Source of the DNA: Chondrilla cf. caribensis
Lineage: Eukaryota; Porifera; Demospongiae; Chondrillida; Chondrillidae
Assembly: GCA_964020155.1 (NCBI GenBank)
Contig: OZ026558.1
Coordinates: forward strand, 2,799,663-2,863,662
Reading direction: 5' to 3'
DNA: 64,000 nucleotides
Shown here piece by piece: positions 27,851-40,869 of the stretch. The position numbers and the translations under genes are program-made. The notes under the pieces are model-generated. The model was given only the letters and a program-made list of their open reading frames with translations, had not been told where the DNA came from and ran no database searches. Each line of letters opens with the position of its first letter. Positions within the stretch are counted from its first letter, which is position 1.

Positions 27851-28184
27851 AGAAATATTAATGGAAAGAACTGCTACTGTAGTATTCTAAGAATCTTTGC
27901 TACCATTGTTAAGTACAAATTTGTGTGAGGACAGTGGAGTGTTTGGTGTTCAGGGCATTGAACAAGGCACATGTACAGGTACATACACTTATAATAATAA
28001 TTATTATTCCCTGCTACTTCACTCAACAATGCCACTATGGGAAAAAGTGGCGAGTTATGCATATTAATGTGGTCATTGACAACAAAATATTATCCATGAC
28101 ATTACTAAAAAACAGAACAACACTTAAAAATAAACGCCAACAAACATAATATTCGATGTCACTTCACATGCAGGATAAAGGTCA

Positions 28185-28312
28185 CTAGGATGTTGTCAGG
28201 ACATGGAAAGTTTCCAGCCTTTCCTTCTTTGGCAGCATGCTGTTCATCTTGTGAGCAAGGACAACACAGTCTTCCAAGGCACTCAGAGACTGTAGTTGGG
28301 ATAGTTGGTCAA
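28185..28312 (-). CDS. Terminal coding exon of an unidentified minus-strand gene
   Basis: A CAG acceptor precedes 28312, and the frame runs 42 codons in a Leu/Glu-rich, helical-looking peptide (LSQLQSLSALEDCVVLAHKM) to TAG at 28185. The open frame continuing upstream through the GT repeats is an artefact of the microsatellite in the intron. No upstream exon was identified, and the family was not recognised. The peptide composition is that of a folded intracellular protein C-terminus. Confidence 0.45.
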
Positions 28313-28379
28313 CTGTAACAGCAGAGCATATACAAGAGTGAGATGAGGATGAGAGCATGTGTTCAGTAAATGAGATTGT

Positions 28380-29020
<641 letters not shown>

Positions 29021-31161
29021 TATATACATACATGCACAAACAGATATGCAGCATGCATACTTATACACATGTGCATGTACGCACGCACACACACTGACAC
29101 ATACACACATAATATATAATTTTAATAATACCTACATATTATAGAAATTATTGAATAGTCTTTCAGGTTCCTGTGTAGACCCTCCTTTTCTGTGTAATGT
29201 ATACAATGTATGTATGCATGTATGCATTGTATTATATTATGTACATGCTCATGTGCAAAAGTCAGCATTGTATCATTGTTTGGAACAACTATACGTGTTT
29301 GCATAGTAAGACAGACACCACAGTAAGACAGAAACAGCGCACACAAAACCTAACCAGGTATACTTCTATGCTGAATAATTGACAGTAGTGCTCATATATA
29401 AGAATAATATGACACTTTGATATCCAGACTGATCAGTGAAGCTCTATCTGCAGTTACCAAATAATTTGTTATCTCAATACTGTACCTACGTACATAAGCA
29501 CTGTAGTTGGATGAACAAAACTAATAACGTCATAGTCCACAACTGACTAAATGTAGTTAATAATAATGTGCACACATGTGTAGATACTATTTAGAAGGAA
29601 TGATATATAACAGATAGATTAAAGATTTTGGGGTACACACACAATGTATTGTACATACACCTAAAGCTCAGTATATACACACAATTTACATATTATATAT
29701 GTATAATAAGCAGACACATTATAATTATTCTCACTTATAGCAACAGCAACATGTTTGTACATACGTATGTACATTTGTATTACATAAATGAGGACTTGTA
29801 TGTACGTTCAGTACAGAAAAGCACATACCTACGTACATTTCTGGGTAACATTTGAAACGTACATGTAATAACATCCTCAATCAGCCAAAAGGCTGGTTTC
29901 ATGAGGGTCCTGCATATATGTTACAGTAACAAAGAATTATTGATGATGATTTGATACACCTTAGAGTGAATTACTTCTATACTCAGTTAGTGACAGGCAG
30001 TGACTTCGCAAATGCCATTAAATATTAGTTCCTGTTTCCTCACAGGAAGTAGATGGCAGCTCTTATAAGGAACAAAACTCCGTACCAAGGGCATGATGTT
30101 ACATTGTCTGTTCGAAGATTCTAACAGTCAATTTGAACAGATTTTATCTAATCTTGGTCCTCAACTGAAGCTGAAACTGACCAACTACCCATCATATTCC
30201 AGAGGTCTAGTCACAAGAGTATAGCTTGGACAAGACAAGTTGAATTGGTACGTGTATGCTGTGTGTGTTAAAATGTTGACAAATACAGGTATATATCCAT
30301 ACACTTTACAGGAAAACATATACATAAATTTTATAATATGATGATAAGCAAATAATGAATACACCATAATTCGTGAATAAATTAATAATTGAGTATCCCT
30401 TGATCCTATACTCTGTACATGTACCACATGATTTGTGGTGATAACTACACCGTGACATGTTGTGATGATTATTGTGAATAATTGACTAGAACTTTAGTGT
30501 ATTAATAATTATTGTTGGTGTGCAAGAGAATCGCTGCTACTGATCACTCATTGCAATATCATGTTCAAATATAGAACTGTACTAAAGCTGTAAGCAAGTG
30601 TGCTGTCCTCTAACACTGGTAGGTCCATCTGAAAACTACTTTGTTGGCATAACACCATGGAATAGTCCTGGAATACACCTGATAATCATTGCAGTTTAAT
30701 ACCAACTATCATTTAGCACTAAATTTCCTCTAAAAATATTTAGCATAAATACACATCTAGTCAACGGTGATTGCATGAACCCTGCCACATGGTTGGTTCA
30801 TTGGCCGCTGTTTACGAAACCATACTTGAGTGATAAGATCGAATGGCACTTGATCAATTTTAGACCATTGATGATGAAATTGACTGACCTTAATTTGTGG
30901 TAATATGTGCTAATCATAATTCAGGAGTTACAAGTTTGTATGGTAACCTAGGCAACCGAAAGTGTATGTGCAAAGCCTGAATATTCTGATGGCTACAGTT
31001 TGTCTCGATGTAATTTTCACATTTCAGAATTATAAAATATTGGAACAATGTTTTGAAATTTCATGTGTGACATTTGCAATTTCAATGCACTATAATAGGA
31101 TCTCTCTACTTGAGGAATGAATGCTATATAAGATTTTGTGTTATTTCTTTCTATGCTACAG
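29021..31161. other. Non-coding or intronic stretch upstream of the 31.2-kb gene
   Basis: No gene is firmly supported. A possible exon follows a good acceptor at about 30047 (EVDGSSYKEQNS then stop). A 43-codon open frame from ATG near 30091 and another from ATG near 30775 have plausible composition but no partner exons. The 3' part probably holds the promoter and 5'UTR intron of the next gene. Confidence 0.35.
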
Positions 31162-31180
31162 GTCACAAATAAAACAGAAA

Positions 31181-33871
31181 ATGAGTTTCCTGATAGTAGT
31201 GTTCTCACTGCTATGGATAGGAGCACTCAGTGGGAATAACGCTGGAGCACCCGTGGATAAAACTACAAATTACAAAAAGCAAATAATAGCCATAATTGGA
31301 GATGATCCCCAATTGAATTTTGCCACAAACTACCTTTACAAAAAACATCCCGAAGTCTCCGATGTTGTTAAATGGAGTGCAGATGATGCAAAGTTCAAAC
31401 TTGCACGATGGAATGACGATGAAAAGACATATGAATTCTATCCTAAAGGCCAGGAGAAGGACATACCACCTTTACCGGAGGAGCGCACCAGTGTTGGTAT
31501 TGTGGGTGTGGATTCAACTGGGAGAAAAATGGTCGGAAAACTTCTTTCTGATGACAAGATTGCTTGGAGAGTGGGTGAGGGGAACATCAAAAAGACTGTT
31601 GTGAAATATGAGGGCTCAGATGTAGACATAATAACAACACCAATAACCAGTGGAGACACTTTCATAAAGCCAGAATCACTTTCCTCAAAATCAAAAGCAG
31701 CAAGAGACAGTCTTTTATCAAAAGTGTCTCAGTTGGATCATTTCTCTGTGAAAATCACAGATGGAGCCAGCAATGAAGAGTTCTATTTTGATGCTGATAA
31801 TCTGTTTGAAATCATGAGTGACGTTTCCAAACAAGTATTTGATGATATTAAAGTTCCTCAAGATTGGCCAAATGAAATTTCCTCTGATAGAATTATTAGA
31901 CCAGTGGATGGTTCCAATCCCAGAAGAATCAAAGTAAGAGAGCCTCGAAATGTACAAGACATCATGACTGACATCAAATACTTTGGAGAAAAGGGTTTTG
32001 AGTATCCTCGTAATGTTGATGGAAAAAGGGTAACCACAGATGAACATGGCAATACATTTGAAGACAAATTCATATATTATAGATTTGGTGATTGGGTTGT
32101 CAACATGAAATATCAGGCATCTAAAGCTGGCATGAAAATGGATCCATTTTATGCACACATGGAAGGTATCATTCATGCAGAAGATCCCACCAAACCCACA
32201 GACACTAAAAACGAAAATGTGAAATTTCCAAAAGTGGGCAAAGTGGACTATCCAACACTTCTGCCCAAGACAGGCAAAAAATTCTTCTCCGATTCACAAG
32301 CATGGATGACAGGGAATAATGATCAAATAAAAGTCAGCGATGAAAGTGCCTACAATGCTATAGCCAGTGTAGCATTACTAGTACCAGAATCAATCCATGA
32401 CTATCGTTCGTGGACTTTAAGTAAGATGGCCATTGATCTGTACAATCATGGGGGAATGTCTAACAACAAGTACTATGATGGACATGCAATGGCAAGAGGA
32501 GGTGCAGCCCCTGCCCCGTACACTGGCAATCGAGATGTTTTGTGGGAGGCTAAGGGGAAAAGGGGCATAGAAAAGAATTGGAATGAATATCCCCAGGGAG
32601 TATTCCTTGAAAAGCGTTTTGCTAGAATGGCCAGTGAATGGCTTACTGCATTGGACACTAAGACTGATGATGGCATGGAATTGAAAGGTAAGAATCTGAA
32701 GAGGAAACTTGATTCAACTGATAAAGACTCAGGCTCAAAAGAGAAAAGACAGAAAATTACCAAAAAGGTGACAGAACGAATAGGTAAAGTAGCCAAAATG
32801 GAACCAGATCAAGGTTCTGAATATCTCAATATTCCACCCGACACCGAAATAGCTGGTCCATTAGGGGATGATCCCTGGGATGCTAGGCCAGTTGCTGTAC
32901 CTGAATTGGAGACGGCTCAAACAGAAGTGGATGATTATGAAAAAGGTGAAGACAGAAGCATGTCAGGAAAGGCATCGGATGCCTTGAACAGGGATCAAGC
33001 GTACATTTCTAAACAAATCAACAAGAAATTAGAGGAACAAGAGCAGAAGACAGGCAAGCGTTATGAAGTGGACAAAAGTAGCATGAAGATAGAAGATGCA
33101 TATGGCGAAATTAAAATTACATCTTATGATTCTGAAGATCCTAGTAATCAAGAGAATTGGGAGGAAACAGATGAATCCAAATTATCATTAAAGGAAATTC
33201 TGAATGAAATGAAAGGAAAGGGCAAAAAACCAGGAGGTGCTTCTCGTATTGGTCGAGTTCAGTCCATTTATGGTACAATACTTGGAATACAAGGTACAAT
33301 CGAAATGTTTAAAAAAGGTGATATTGTGAATGGTGCAATCAGCCTTTTACAAACTGCTCATGGTTTGGGTGAACTAACAGGGTTCAATAAGAAAATTTCA
33401 GAAGTGGCATCCAGGGGACTAGGAAACTACATGAACGATGATGTGGCAGAGGTCAGTGAAATGGGAGAAGACTTGGTAGAAGGAGAAGGGGCTAGCATGC
33501 TTGCAGGTGATGCAGAAGAACTGGGGGCTTTGGGAACAGAGGCTGCAGATGCAGCTGAAGATATACCCATCATTGGAACTGTGTTTGGAGTGTACAGTAT
33601 ATATGAAGATCTGAAGCAGCATACAGTAATGGGTTATGTGGACGCTGGACTGGATGCTTTGACTACATTTGCTGGGCTGTTTGGTCCAGAAGCAGAGCCA
33701 GTGGTGGTTATTCTCACGGCCATTCGAATGACCATTGACACCTTTTACAATGACATAATAACTATTAGCATGTTTATTAATATGATGTCATCAACTTTCT
33801 TGCGTCTTATCGAACATATGCACAATGTATGTACCTGTAAAAATATGTACTTCTTTGGAAGTTCAACTTAA
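31181..33871 (+). CDS. Secreted 896-aa protein with toxin-like pore-domain features, single coding exon
   Basis: A CAG acceptor ends at 31161 and the ATG at 31181 starts a signal peptide (MSFLIVVFSLLWIGALS). This start is preferred over the earlier in-frame ATG at 31121, which lies upstream of the acceptor. Residues ~34-190 weakly recall the fold order of toxin cysteine-protease domains (family C80), but the segment at 103-112 lacks the expected His and no catalytic Cys is evident, so any such domain would be inactive. Residues 507-525 form a bipartite basic cluster. Residues ~690-860 are Gly/Ala/Ile-rich hydrophobic helices (near 691, 795-811 and 816-860) resembling the TcdA/TcdB pore-forming domain. 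The family assignment is a judgement by eye and needs a profile search. A role in defence or venom-like activity is only inference. No transmembrane anchor or GPI signal is clear. Confidence 0.75.
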   Translation: MSFLIVVFSLLWIGALSGNNAGAPVDKTTNYKKQIIAIIGDDPQLNFATNYLYKKHPEVSDVVKWSADDAKFKLARWNDDEKTYEFYPKGQEKDIPPLPEERTSVGIVGVDSTGRKMVGKLLSDDKIAWRVGEGNIKKTVVKYEGSDVDIITTPITSGDTFIKPESLSSKSKAARDSLLSKVSQLDHFSVKITDGASNEEFYFDADNLFEIMSDVSKQVFDDIKVPQDWPNEISSDRIIRPVDGSNPRRIKVREPRNVQDIMTDIKYFGEKGFEYPRNVDGKRVTTDEHGNTFEDKFIYYRFGDWVVNMKYQASKAGMKMDPFYAHMEGIIHAEDPTKPTDTKNENVKFPKVGKVDYPTLLPKTGKKFFSDSQAWMTGNNDQIKVSDESAYNAIASVALLVPESIHDYRSWTLSKMAIDLYNHGGMSNNKYYDGHAMARGGAAPAPYTGNRDVLWEAKGKRGIEKNWNEYPQGVFLEKRFARMASEWLTALDTKTDDGMELKGKNLKRKLDSTDKDSGSKEKRQKITKKVTERIGKVAKMEPDQGSEYLNIPPDTEIAGPLGDDPWDARPVAVPELETAQTEVDDYEKGEDRSMSGKASDALNRDQAYISKQINKKLEEQEQKTGKRYEVDKSSMKIEDAYGEIKITSYDSEDPSNQENWEETDESKLSLKEILNEMKGKGKKPGGASRIGRVQSIYGTILGIQGTIEMFKKGDIVNGAISLLQTAHGLGELTGFNKKISEVASRGLGNYMNDDVAEVSEMGEDLVEGEGASMLAGDAEELGALGTEAADAAEDIPIIGTVFGVYSIYEDLKQHTVMGYVDAGLDALTTFAGLFGPEAEPVVVILTAIRMTIDTFYNDIITISMFINMMSSTFLRLIEHMHNVCTCKNMYFFGSST

Positions 33872-33875
33872 TAAA
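33870..33875 (+). terminator. AATAAA polyadenylation signal overlapping the stop codon
   Basis: The stop codon TAA (33869-33871) shares two bases with AATAAA, implying an extremely short 3'UTR if this signal is used. Confidence 0.5.
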
Positions 33876-34309
33876 GTGCTGCTTGAATATAGTCTGATAA
33901 AGCAATCGACAAATCCTGTTGCTAACTCACAGGAATCACATTTCAATAGAATAATACGTACATATGTATGTGGATTTTATATACATAGATAGACTTGATC
34001 TTTGCGGTTTCTGATACAAGTGAACTGTTAGCTATTAATGGATTTCAAGTGGAAATTGATGGTTACCTGCGAACATTTTGTTGTTTTTTGTTGTTGTTGG
34101 TTAACTAACACCAGTAAGTTTTAACCAGTTAACAATAAGTATTGTGAAATATACTGCGCCCACATATGTACATATTTTGGAACACAAGAAATGGCATATG
34201 TATATATACATTTAGGATTTATGTGACGGAAGACATCAGTGCATAATAGTAGAATCATGTTAGAATAAATTAGAAGGGATGTACAAAATTTGTTCTTGTT
34301 ATCATATGA
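33876..34309. other. Non-coding stretch
   Basis: AT-rich, with a TTGTT-rich run at ~34078-34098. No gene was recognised. Confidence 0.5.
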
Positions 34310-37300
34310 CATGTTTGTAAACACTCCTTGCTTCACCAAACAACTACATCACACAGGGTCATTAAACATCAGTACTATGTATGTGAATGATAAACTGTTA
34401 AGTACATACATTGGTATCATGTGAGAGTGAATTTTTCTTGTTTATAACCCTCACTACACTGGAGTGCTGAGCACTTCATTTTGAATCGGTTTATAACAAC
34501 CTTGATATGTTGTTTACCTTAATCGATTACATAATTGTCTCAAAACATTCGAACTGCTTTGACTTACGTACAGCAATATAGAAAGTGCTTCAATCCACCA
34601 GTATAACTGAGCTATAGATATGTACTGTGTGGTGGAGATTACCTATGAATGCTATAATTACCCTGTTTCAGTACAGAATACAACCCATTATATCCATTGA
34701 CTAGCATAGCTAAGACAAAGTAATTAAAAGAAATATATATATGCAAGTTAAAGGACCTGGTTCAATATATAAATTTGGCAGAATATTCAGGATATTATAT
34801 TACTATTGTAACTATTATACTCATGTAATATACAAATCAATTAGCTGTCCATATCAATATTTAACTGATTAATTACTGGAAGCCACAAACATTTCAGTAG
34901 GTTACAGTCACCCAATACCAAATCACCTAGCTACCTACCTAGGATAGAAATCCCAGAAGCTTTACCATCATTACAAAATTAAGTGACTGGGATAAAAGGA
35001 ACAAGCTATGTACATTCAGTAAATTCAGGACTAGCATACCTCATTGGATGTACATATGTGACTGCAACCATGGACAAAATTGTATTGCAGTAGCTTCATC
35101 ACAAACCAGTACAGTATAATCAATGGTCATTGTGGATTAATGGGTTTGGCTGAATAACTGTAAATTTGTTACAACATGTATATTATACTGCTATTGGAAT
35201 TTTTTGTGGTGGAATAAAAGTTTGGAGGATTAACAGAAATTCACTGCACATGACAGTGAGCATATTATGGACCACTACAATACACTAGAAGACTTGATCG
35301 CTATCAAGGATAAAGTATCCCACTAAGCAGCTTGACCTGAAACCTTTCAGCTTCAGCTTGAATGCCTCCTTTCAATTGAGCAATCCTCACAACCTGCTTT
35401 GGATATTCCTTGTCCTACAAAATACCAACCAAGAATAGCATATGTACATGAAATTTAGTGGTTCGATCACACGTGGGCACAAGGAAAGTACATGACGACA
35501 GACCAAGTCCAAGGTGAAGGTAGTGTATGTGTCACACTGCTGGAGTATTCATGTTTTAACAAACAAAGTATCTATATATATATAATATACATAATAAATA
35601 TTGAGAATCACATCAAGTGAAATGTTTGAAAACTTTATACAATGGTGCTGTTTCTATGGTAAGAGATGCACATACAAACAATAAATACAATACATACAAA
35701 TACAATTCATGTACGTATACACAGCACAACACATTATATTGTGATCCAATTATAAAACTCTGCCTTGAACACAATTTATACTAAATATGTATAATTTAAT
35801 GTCTATTCATTTTGAATTTCATTTATTCACGTGTATGCACATAATTCATAGCAATAGAACACCTCCCTTATTGATGCATTGCTACATTTAGTTAGAAATG
35901 CCAGTTACTATAATTATACTATAATTATACTTGTATCCTGGTGCATGGGCAATTGATCAAAGAGAAAATGTACTGATACATGTGGTGCAGTACAGAGCAG
36001 ATGTAACAGCACAGATATTACTTATGCACATATGTACTTGATGTTATCACATTATGGTTACTTGATACAAGCACTTGGTACAAAACACTCAGGATATTTC
36101 CTTGCATAACAGAATTTAATGCCCATATGCTAGGGCAGAATAGCAACATTAAAATGACTCACTGAGTAAATACTACTAACCTATATGTACGTACATATAT
36201 ACTTACATATGCACATCCTGGTGAAACTATGTATGTACATACGTGATAATTTGTAATGGCAGAAATTATCACCAACAATAGATTTGGCAACCCATATTCT
36301 GTTATACATTCCTTTGTAGCACTTCATCTTATGTATCTCCTGATCACGATGTCAACAGAGATTCAATATCAAGCCTTGCAAAACTATGTACATATAAATA
36401 AGTATACACACACATATGTACATGTGAATTCATTCTCAAGTCAAACCTCATTACAACATCACCTATTATTTCTAAATTTCCCATACTATTATAACCAGTT
36501 TGCTGTAGAAGACAGCACAAGACATGTAAAGAGAATGTCTTTGTAAAACGTATCATTGTAAAGAGGTCTGGCTGCAGGACTATTAGTTATTTGCCAAATA
36601 ACACACAACAAACAATCAGGTCTCGTATTGAGTGTGGTCAAGGTGAGTGGGTAGGATCACTGACTCTCTATGAATTCGATAATAAATGCATTGTATACAG
36701 TCGTACCATTCTATTACACAAGACCTGTGTGTATCTGCCTATTATGCAAGACTTGTGTGTGTATCTGCCGTATCTGTGTTTATCTGCTGCAATCTTCAAC
36801 TACTAATTCATCCCTACAACTTACAAATTTCTAACTGAGCCCCTAACACTCGACATTTAAGGTGAATTTTTACAATCTGCCATGATGTGTGCAGGAAAAT
36901 AAGACAAATTAACTAGATAGGTGGAAAATCCAAAACTAATAATTGTGTAAATGTATGTAAGCAGCTGATTGAAAGAAGCATGGTCCATATCACCACTCCC
37001 CAATGATCGAAGAGTGTAACAGGTTACTGATGCTGACTCACTACCCTACTGGTTGGTCACATCACTGGTGGTAGGCTTCTTCTGTCACATAAACACCACT
37101 ACAACGTTACAATGATTATGATGGTTTATACTCTGTGTATCCTCCAACTTTGTTCCACCATAGTCTATGGTTCCATGCACATGTATGGCTACCTACCGAT
37201 TATTTCGAAAACTGTCCCGTGCATTGCATTTAACTCTAGTCTCATACATGATCACAACCATACCTGCCTCAATCTCGGTGCTACCATCTATCATAATTGA

Positions 37301-37690
37301 CACTCTATGGTCCTATAGCAAAGTAGGCATTATTGATACCACGTGGGTCTGTATTCCAGAAACCTTACTACTAACTTAGTAATATACCATTGGGCTAGTG
37401 GCCATCCCAGTATAGATAGGAATACCATATCATACCGTGCTGTACAAGTTCACCTGCCAGTTCTTCCTGTTTATTTTTCTTTAATGCTACATGCACGGAA
37501 TTTTCTACATTCTTGGACTTCGACTTCAGAATGAGATTTCAACACAGCAATGGATTTCTTAAACTAACATATTTTGATATAAAGTCGTTGACATCCATTG
37601 TATCCACAAAGAAGACACGGATTAATATAAGAATCTGCCTTTGCTATAGCCACCATTTCTATTACATCCTATTTGGTATTTGATTTGTTA
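34310..37690 (-). repeat. Arm B of the large inverted duplication (partner 4690-6820)
   Basis: Reverse complement of arm A with moderate divergence. It contains ~0.9 kb (about 35430-36310) absent from arm A. Its copy of the first exon (near 37640-37500) has frameshifts, and its copy of the exon at 5768 (near 36320-36380) has a 7-bp and a 2-bp deletion that create a stop. Confidence 0.85.
35337..35414 (-). pseudogene. Orphan coiled-coil exon retained only in arm B
   Basis: A GTAG acceptor and CAG/GTCAAG donor frame exactly 26 codons in phase 0 (starting DKEYPKQVVRIAQLKGG). The peptide resembles the phase-0 exon at 7208-7309 in composition and would join to it seamlessly. Arm A has lost this exon. 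No downstream partner exon is visible on this strand, so the copy is probably not expressed as a full gene. Confidence 0.5.
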
Positions 37691-38180
37691 CCATAGTAAC
37701 ATCATCATGATAAGAATGTGTATACTCATTATAGGGAATTCTAGTTCAATAGCAACCAGCAACTCAAGATCAATAGAACTATGGAGTATATAGTGCAATG
37801 ATTGTTACGTCCTTTCCATGCATGAAATATAGAACACTAGAATTGCTTGATTTCAGACACTAACAAAAATGCGTGCTAAACAAACAACAAAAATTAATAA
37901 TTCTTTGAAGGACAGCCTTTGTCAAAATTAGATGCAGAAAACACAGTAACACATGGTTAATGAACGAGACAAAGCAGCTGATGCAATCTCGGAATTACTA
38001 TCAAAACAAGTTTAGGAAAAAGAGGGATCCTGCTGACTGGGACCACTACCTGAGGTTGTGAAATCTTGTAAACAAAGAAAATAAATGAAGATAATATAAG
38101 TCCATTCACTTTGCTGCTGTCTGTAACGAGCACCACAAACAACCAAAGTAAGTAAGGAGTTGAATGTAGCTCTTGGCCAT
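37691..38180. other. Non-coding stretch
   Basis: Between arm B and the first + strand LINE. No feature was identified. Confidence 0.45.
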
Positions 38181-40025
38181 AAAGAGAAAGGTAGCTCTGG
38201 TTGATATCACCCCAGGTTGTATACAGTCTCTGGTCTCTCTAGCAAACTGCCTAAACTGCCATTTCAGCTGCTGCTGCTTCTCCCTCCTCTCCCAGCTTAC
38301 ACAATGTTGAATGTTCAAAAATGGACCCTGTCTCGTCCAAGTTCCATTTCCAGCCCCTTGTTGAAGAGGATGTATATTCAGCACTGGAATTCCTGCCCAC
38401 CTTCTGAAGTCTACAGCAAGTGTAATTGCTCCAAACATTACCAAACTCTTCAACAATTGTATTACAAGTGGAGAGACACCATACGAATGGAAAGAGGCTA
38501 ACGTAATACCTATTGGAAAGTTATCATCTGCTAACATGCCTTCTGACTATCGACCAATCACGGTGCTTCCTGTAATTGGCAAGTATATGAATCTCTTATC
38601 CATGGCCAACTGTAACAGTACCTATCTACCAACTCCCTACTCCACCCAAGTCAATCTGGATTTCGGCCATCACATGATACCCAGGATGTTTTATTAAAAA
38701 CTGTTGAAGACTGGCGCGAGGCACTAGACAAGACTGAGTGTGTTGGGACTGTCTTGATTGACCTGAGCCAAGCCTTTGACCCGATTGACCACAGATTACT
38801 TCTCAATAAACTAAAATGTTACGGTCTGGCTGGAAATGAGCTCAACTGGTCCACCAATTATCTCCATGGTAGAAAGCAATGAGTAATTGTAGATGGCCAC
38901 TTCTCTGAGTGGGCCCAGGTCTCACGTGGCATTCCACAGGGTTTCATACTTGGTCCTCTGCTTTTTCTTATCGATGTGAATGACCTACCTCATGTGGTTT
39001 CAAGGTGTACTGTGAACCTCTATGCTGATGACATGACCATTTACGCTAGTAGTAGAGATGCAACTACAGTGATAGGCTGTCTAAACCATGATCTAGATAG
39101 TATTGCTTCCTGAATCGATGTGAACCGATTGAAAATGAACATAGGGAAGACTCAGCTGATGACGCTTGGCGGGAGAGCTTCCCAAGCCAAGTGTCAAGCT
39201 ATTAATGTGGAACTGAATGGTACTACCATCCCAAAGGCAGACTCAGTGAAGTATCTTGGCGTTGCAATTAATATTGACAGGGACCTTAACTGGAAGCTGC
39301 ACACCTCCAACATCCGTAAGAAAGCTTTTCTTGCCATAGCCTGTATACGTAGAATCAGTCATCTGCCACTCAATTGCAACACTCGGAAGATGCTCCCTTG
39401 TCCTCCCATGTGTGGACTACTAGCTGCTCTACATTCTGGCATACATGTACCCAAGCTGTCTCCAACAGCATTGAACATATACAAAACTATACCATGAGGG
39501 TTATTCTCCATCACCCCCCCCCCCCGTACACCAAGTGCCCCTCTTAGAGAAAAGCTTAACTGGACCACCCTTAGACAGTGACGACATGACCATATGCTAT
39601 TTCAGGTACATCGATGTGTACTTCAGCAAGCCCCAGAATATCTCTCTTGCAAATTCTTATGTAACAGCTATACATCAACTCGTAGTTCTGGCAAGTTAAA
39701 AATCCCATCTCCACATACCAACAGATTAAAGATGTCTTTCCAATATCAAGGTGCCTTTCTCTATAACAACTTGTCCGCTAATATTAGATGCATGCAGTCT
39801 CTCTCAACATTTAGGCAATCGTTGAAACATCTTGATTTATTGTAACTGGACTTTGTCTTGCATCAACCTTGCACAATCCCCCCTTAATTTGCATGTAGAT
39901 TATTTATTTACTCATCAATTTGTTATCTGTAAAATGTATATATTTTCTAGGACCTGCATGAAAACCCACATTCGTGGATGCAGCTTCCCATTGTCAAATA
40001 ATAATTATCTATCTATCTATCTTTC
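38180..40025 (+). mobile_element. 5'-truncated, decayed CR1-type LINE
   Basis: RT motifs appear in several frames: WKEANVIPI and YRPITVLPVIGKY near 38490-38590, IPQGFILGPLLFLI near 38930, YADD (CTCTATGCTGATGAC) near 39020, then ADSVKYLGVAINIDRDLNW (about 39239). The C-terminal end is at 39594-39842. Frameshifts and stops abolish the ORF. A GGACCTGCATGAAAACCCAC tail ends in (ATCT)n at 40005-40024, a typical LINE 3' end. The tail portion is duplicated at 46.4 kb. Confidence 0.8.
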
Positions 40026-40411
40026 AAGCCAAGATTCACGGACGGCGCTAAGAGAAAGAAGAGCTACAAAGCGGTCACCGTACTTGTTTCAAGTCCGGAC
40101 ACTCCAGCATTCGGGGAGATACAAGTGTCCGGAAATAGATTTGTCCGGAAATTAATCAGTTACTCTAGCTGGAAGGAGATTCGAACGAGAAAGACGGCAG
40201 TTCCGAGTGTTTCAACTCGTACACGTACCGGTCCCGATACATATACTGTATACACAGATATAGCTCAGCCAATTTTGACGAGGCGTACCACCGCCAGAAC
40301 GCAATGCTCAAGCAACTAGTACTGATCGTTGCCACTCTGGGTGAGTCTACACTACACTAAGAAGGCAAGCGTGCTAGAGTAAGAAACCGGAATTCGGCCG
40401 TATGTGTAAAT
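39920..40411 (+). repeat. ~0.5-kb direct duplication, copy A (partner 46402-46904)
   Basis: Contains the LINE 3' tail, a leader region and the signal-peptide exon of the sushi gene. It is nearly identical to 46402-46904 apart from a few substitutions and small indels. Confidence 0.9.
40304..40340 (+). pseudogene. Orphan signal-peptide exon of the sushi gene family
   Basis: ATG followed by LKQLVLIVATL and a GTGAGT donor in phase 1, the same as exon 1 at 46786. Its own second exon is absent because the following intron is interrupted by a hairpin element and a 5.5-kb LINE. It might serve as an alternative first exon for the gene downstream. Confidence 0.6.
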
Positions 40412-40412
40412 C

Positions 40413-40569
40413 CGACAATTAGAAATTGGGCTAGAATTCGTGCGCTGAAGCTTCCCCGAACGTAATAACTTCAGCGAAGGCTCTTCTGAACCTAATAAAG
40501 ACGCCCAAGTAATTCGAGTGCGGGGGGCGGCAGCCCCACGAGTTTTTGAACTCGAATTACTTGTTCATT
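40413..40569 (+). mobile_element. Dispersed hairpin element, copy 2
   Basis: Same block as 9535-9785. The stem CAAGTAATTCGAG..CTCGAATTACTTG encloses a second G/C stem (GGGGGCGGCAGCCCC). It is inserted in the intron after the orphan signal exon. Confidence 0.7.
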
Positions 40570-40869
40570 TCAACTTCCGGTATGTTACGCTCGTCCGATA
40601 TATAGTACGTACTATCTGCTATCTTACAGAGATCTAAATTATGCTTTTTGTTTGAAGTCAATAGCTTCAGTACTTTCCGAGATCCGAGTGTCCGAAAATT
40701 GATTTGTCCGATTATTGATTGTTTACTCTATATATAGAGTATATCAGATAACACGATTGGCGGGAAAGATGGCGGCTTCGTACGTAGAGCAAGAAATTTT
40801 GGAAGATCTGCAGGACGATTACGAACCACAATTAGCAACGGATCTTACGCGTAGCTTTTTTATGCGGAT

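Noticed and set aside
31718..32796. Antisense ORFs inside the pore-protein gene
   Set aside because: Shadows of a long Lys/Asp/Glu-rich sense frame; no start or splice context.
31181..33871. Bacterial contamination as the source of the pore-protein gene
   Set aside because: It has an upstream splice acceptor and an AATAAA, its composition resembles its neighbours, and it lies between sponge-like genes. If foreign in origin, it is now resident.
36591..36806. 71-codon ORF with repeated CVYLP
   Set aside because: It is the antisense of the duplicated region at 5480-5610 with local CTGTGTGTATCTGCC repeats; not conserved as a frame.
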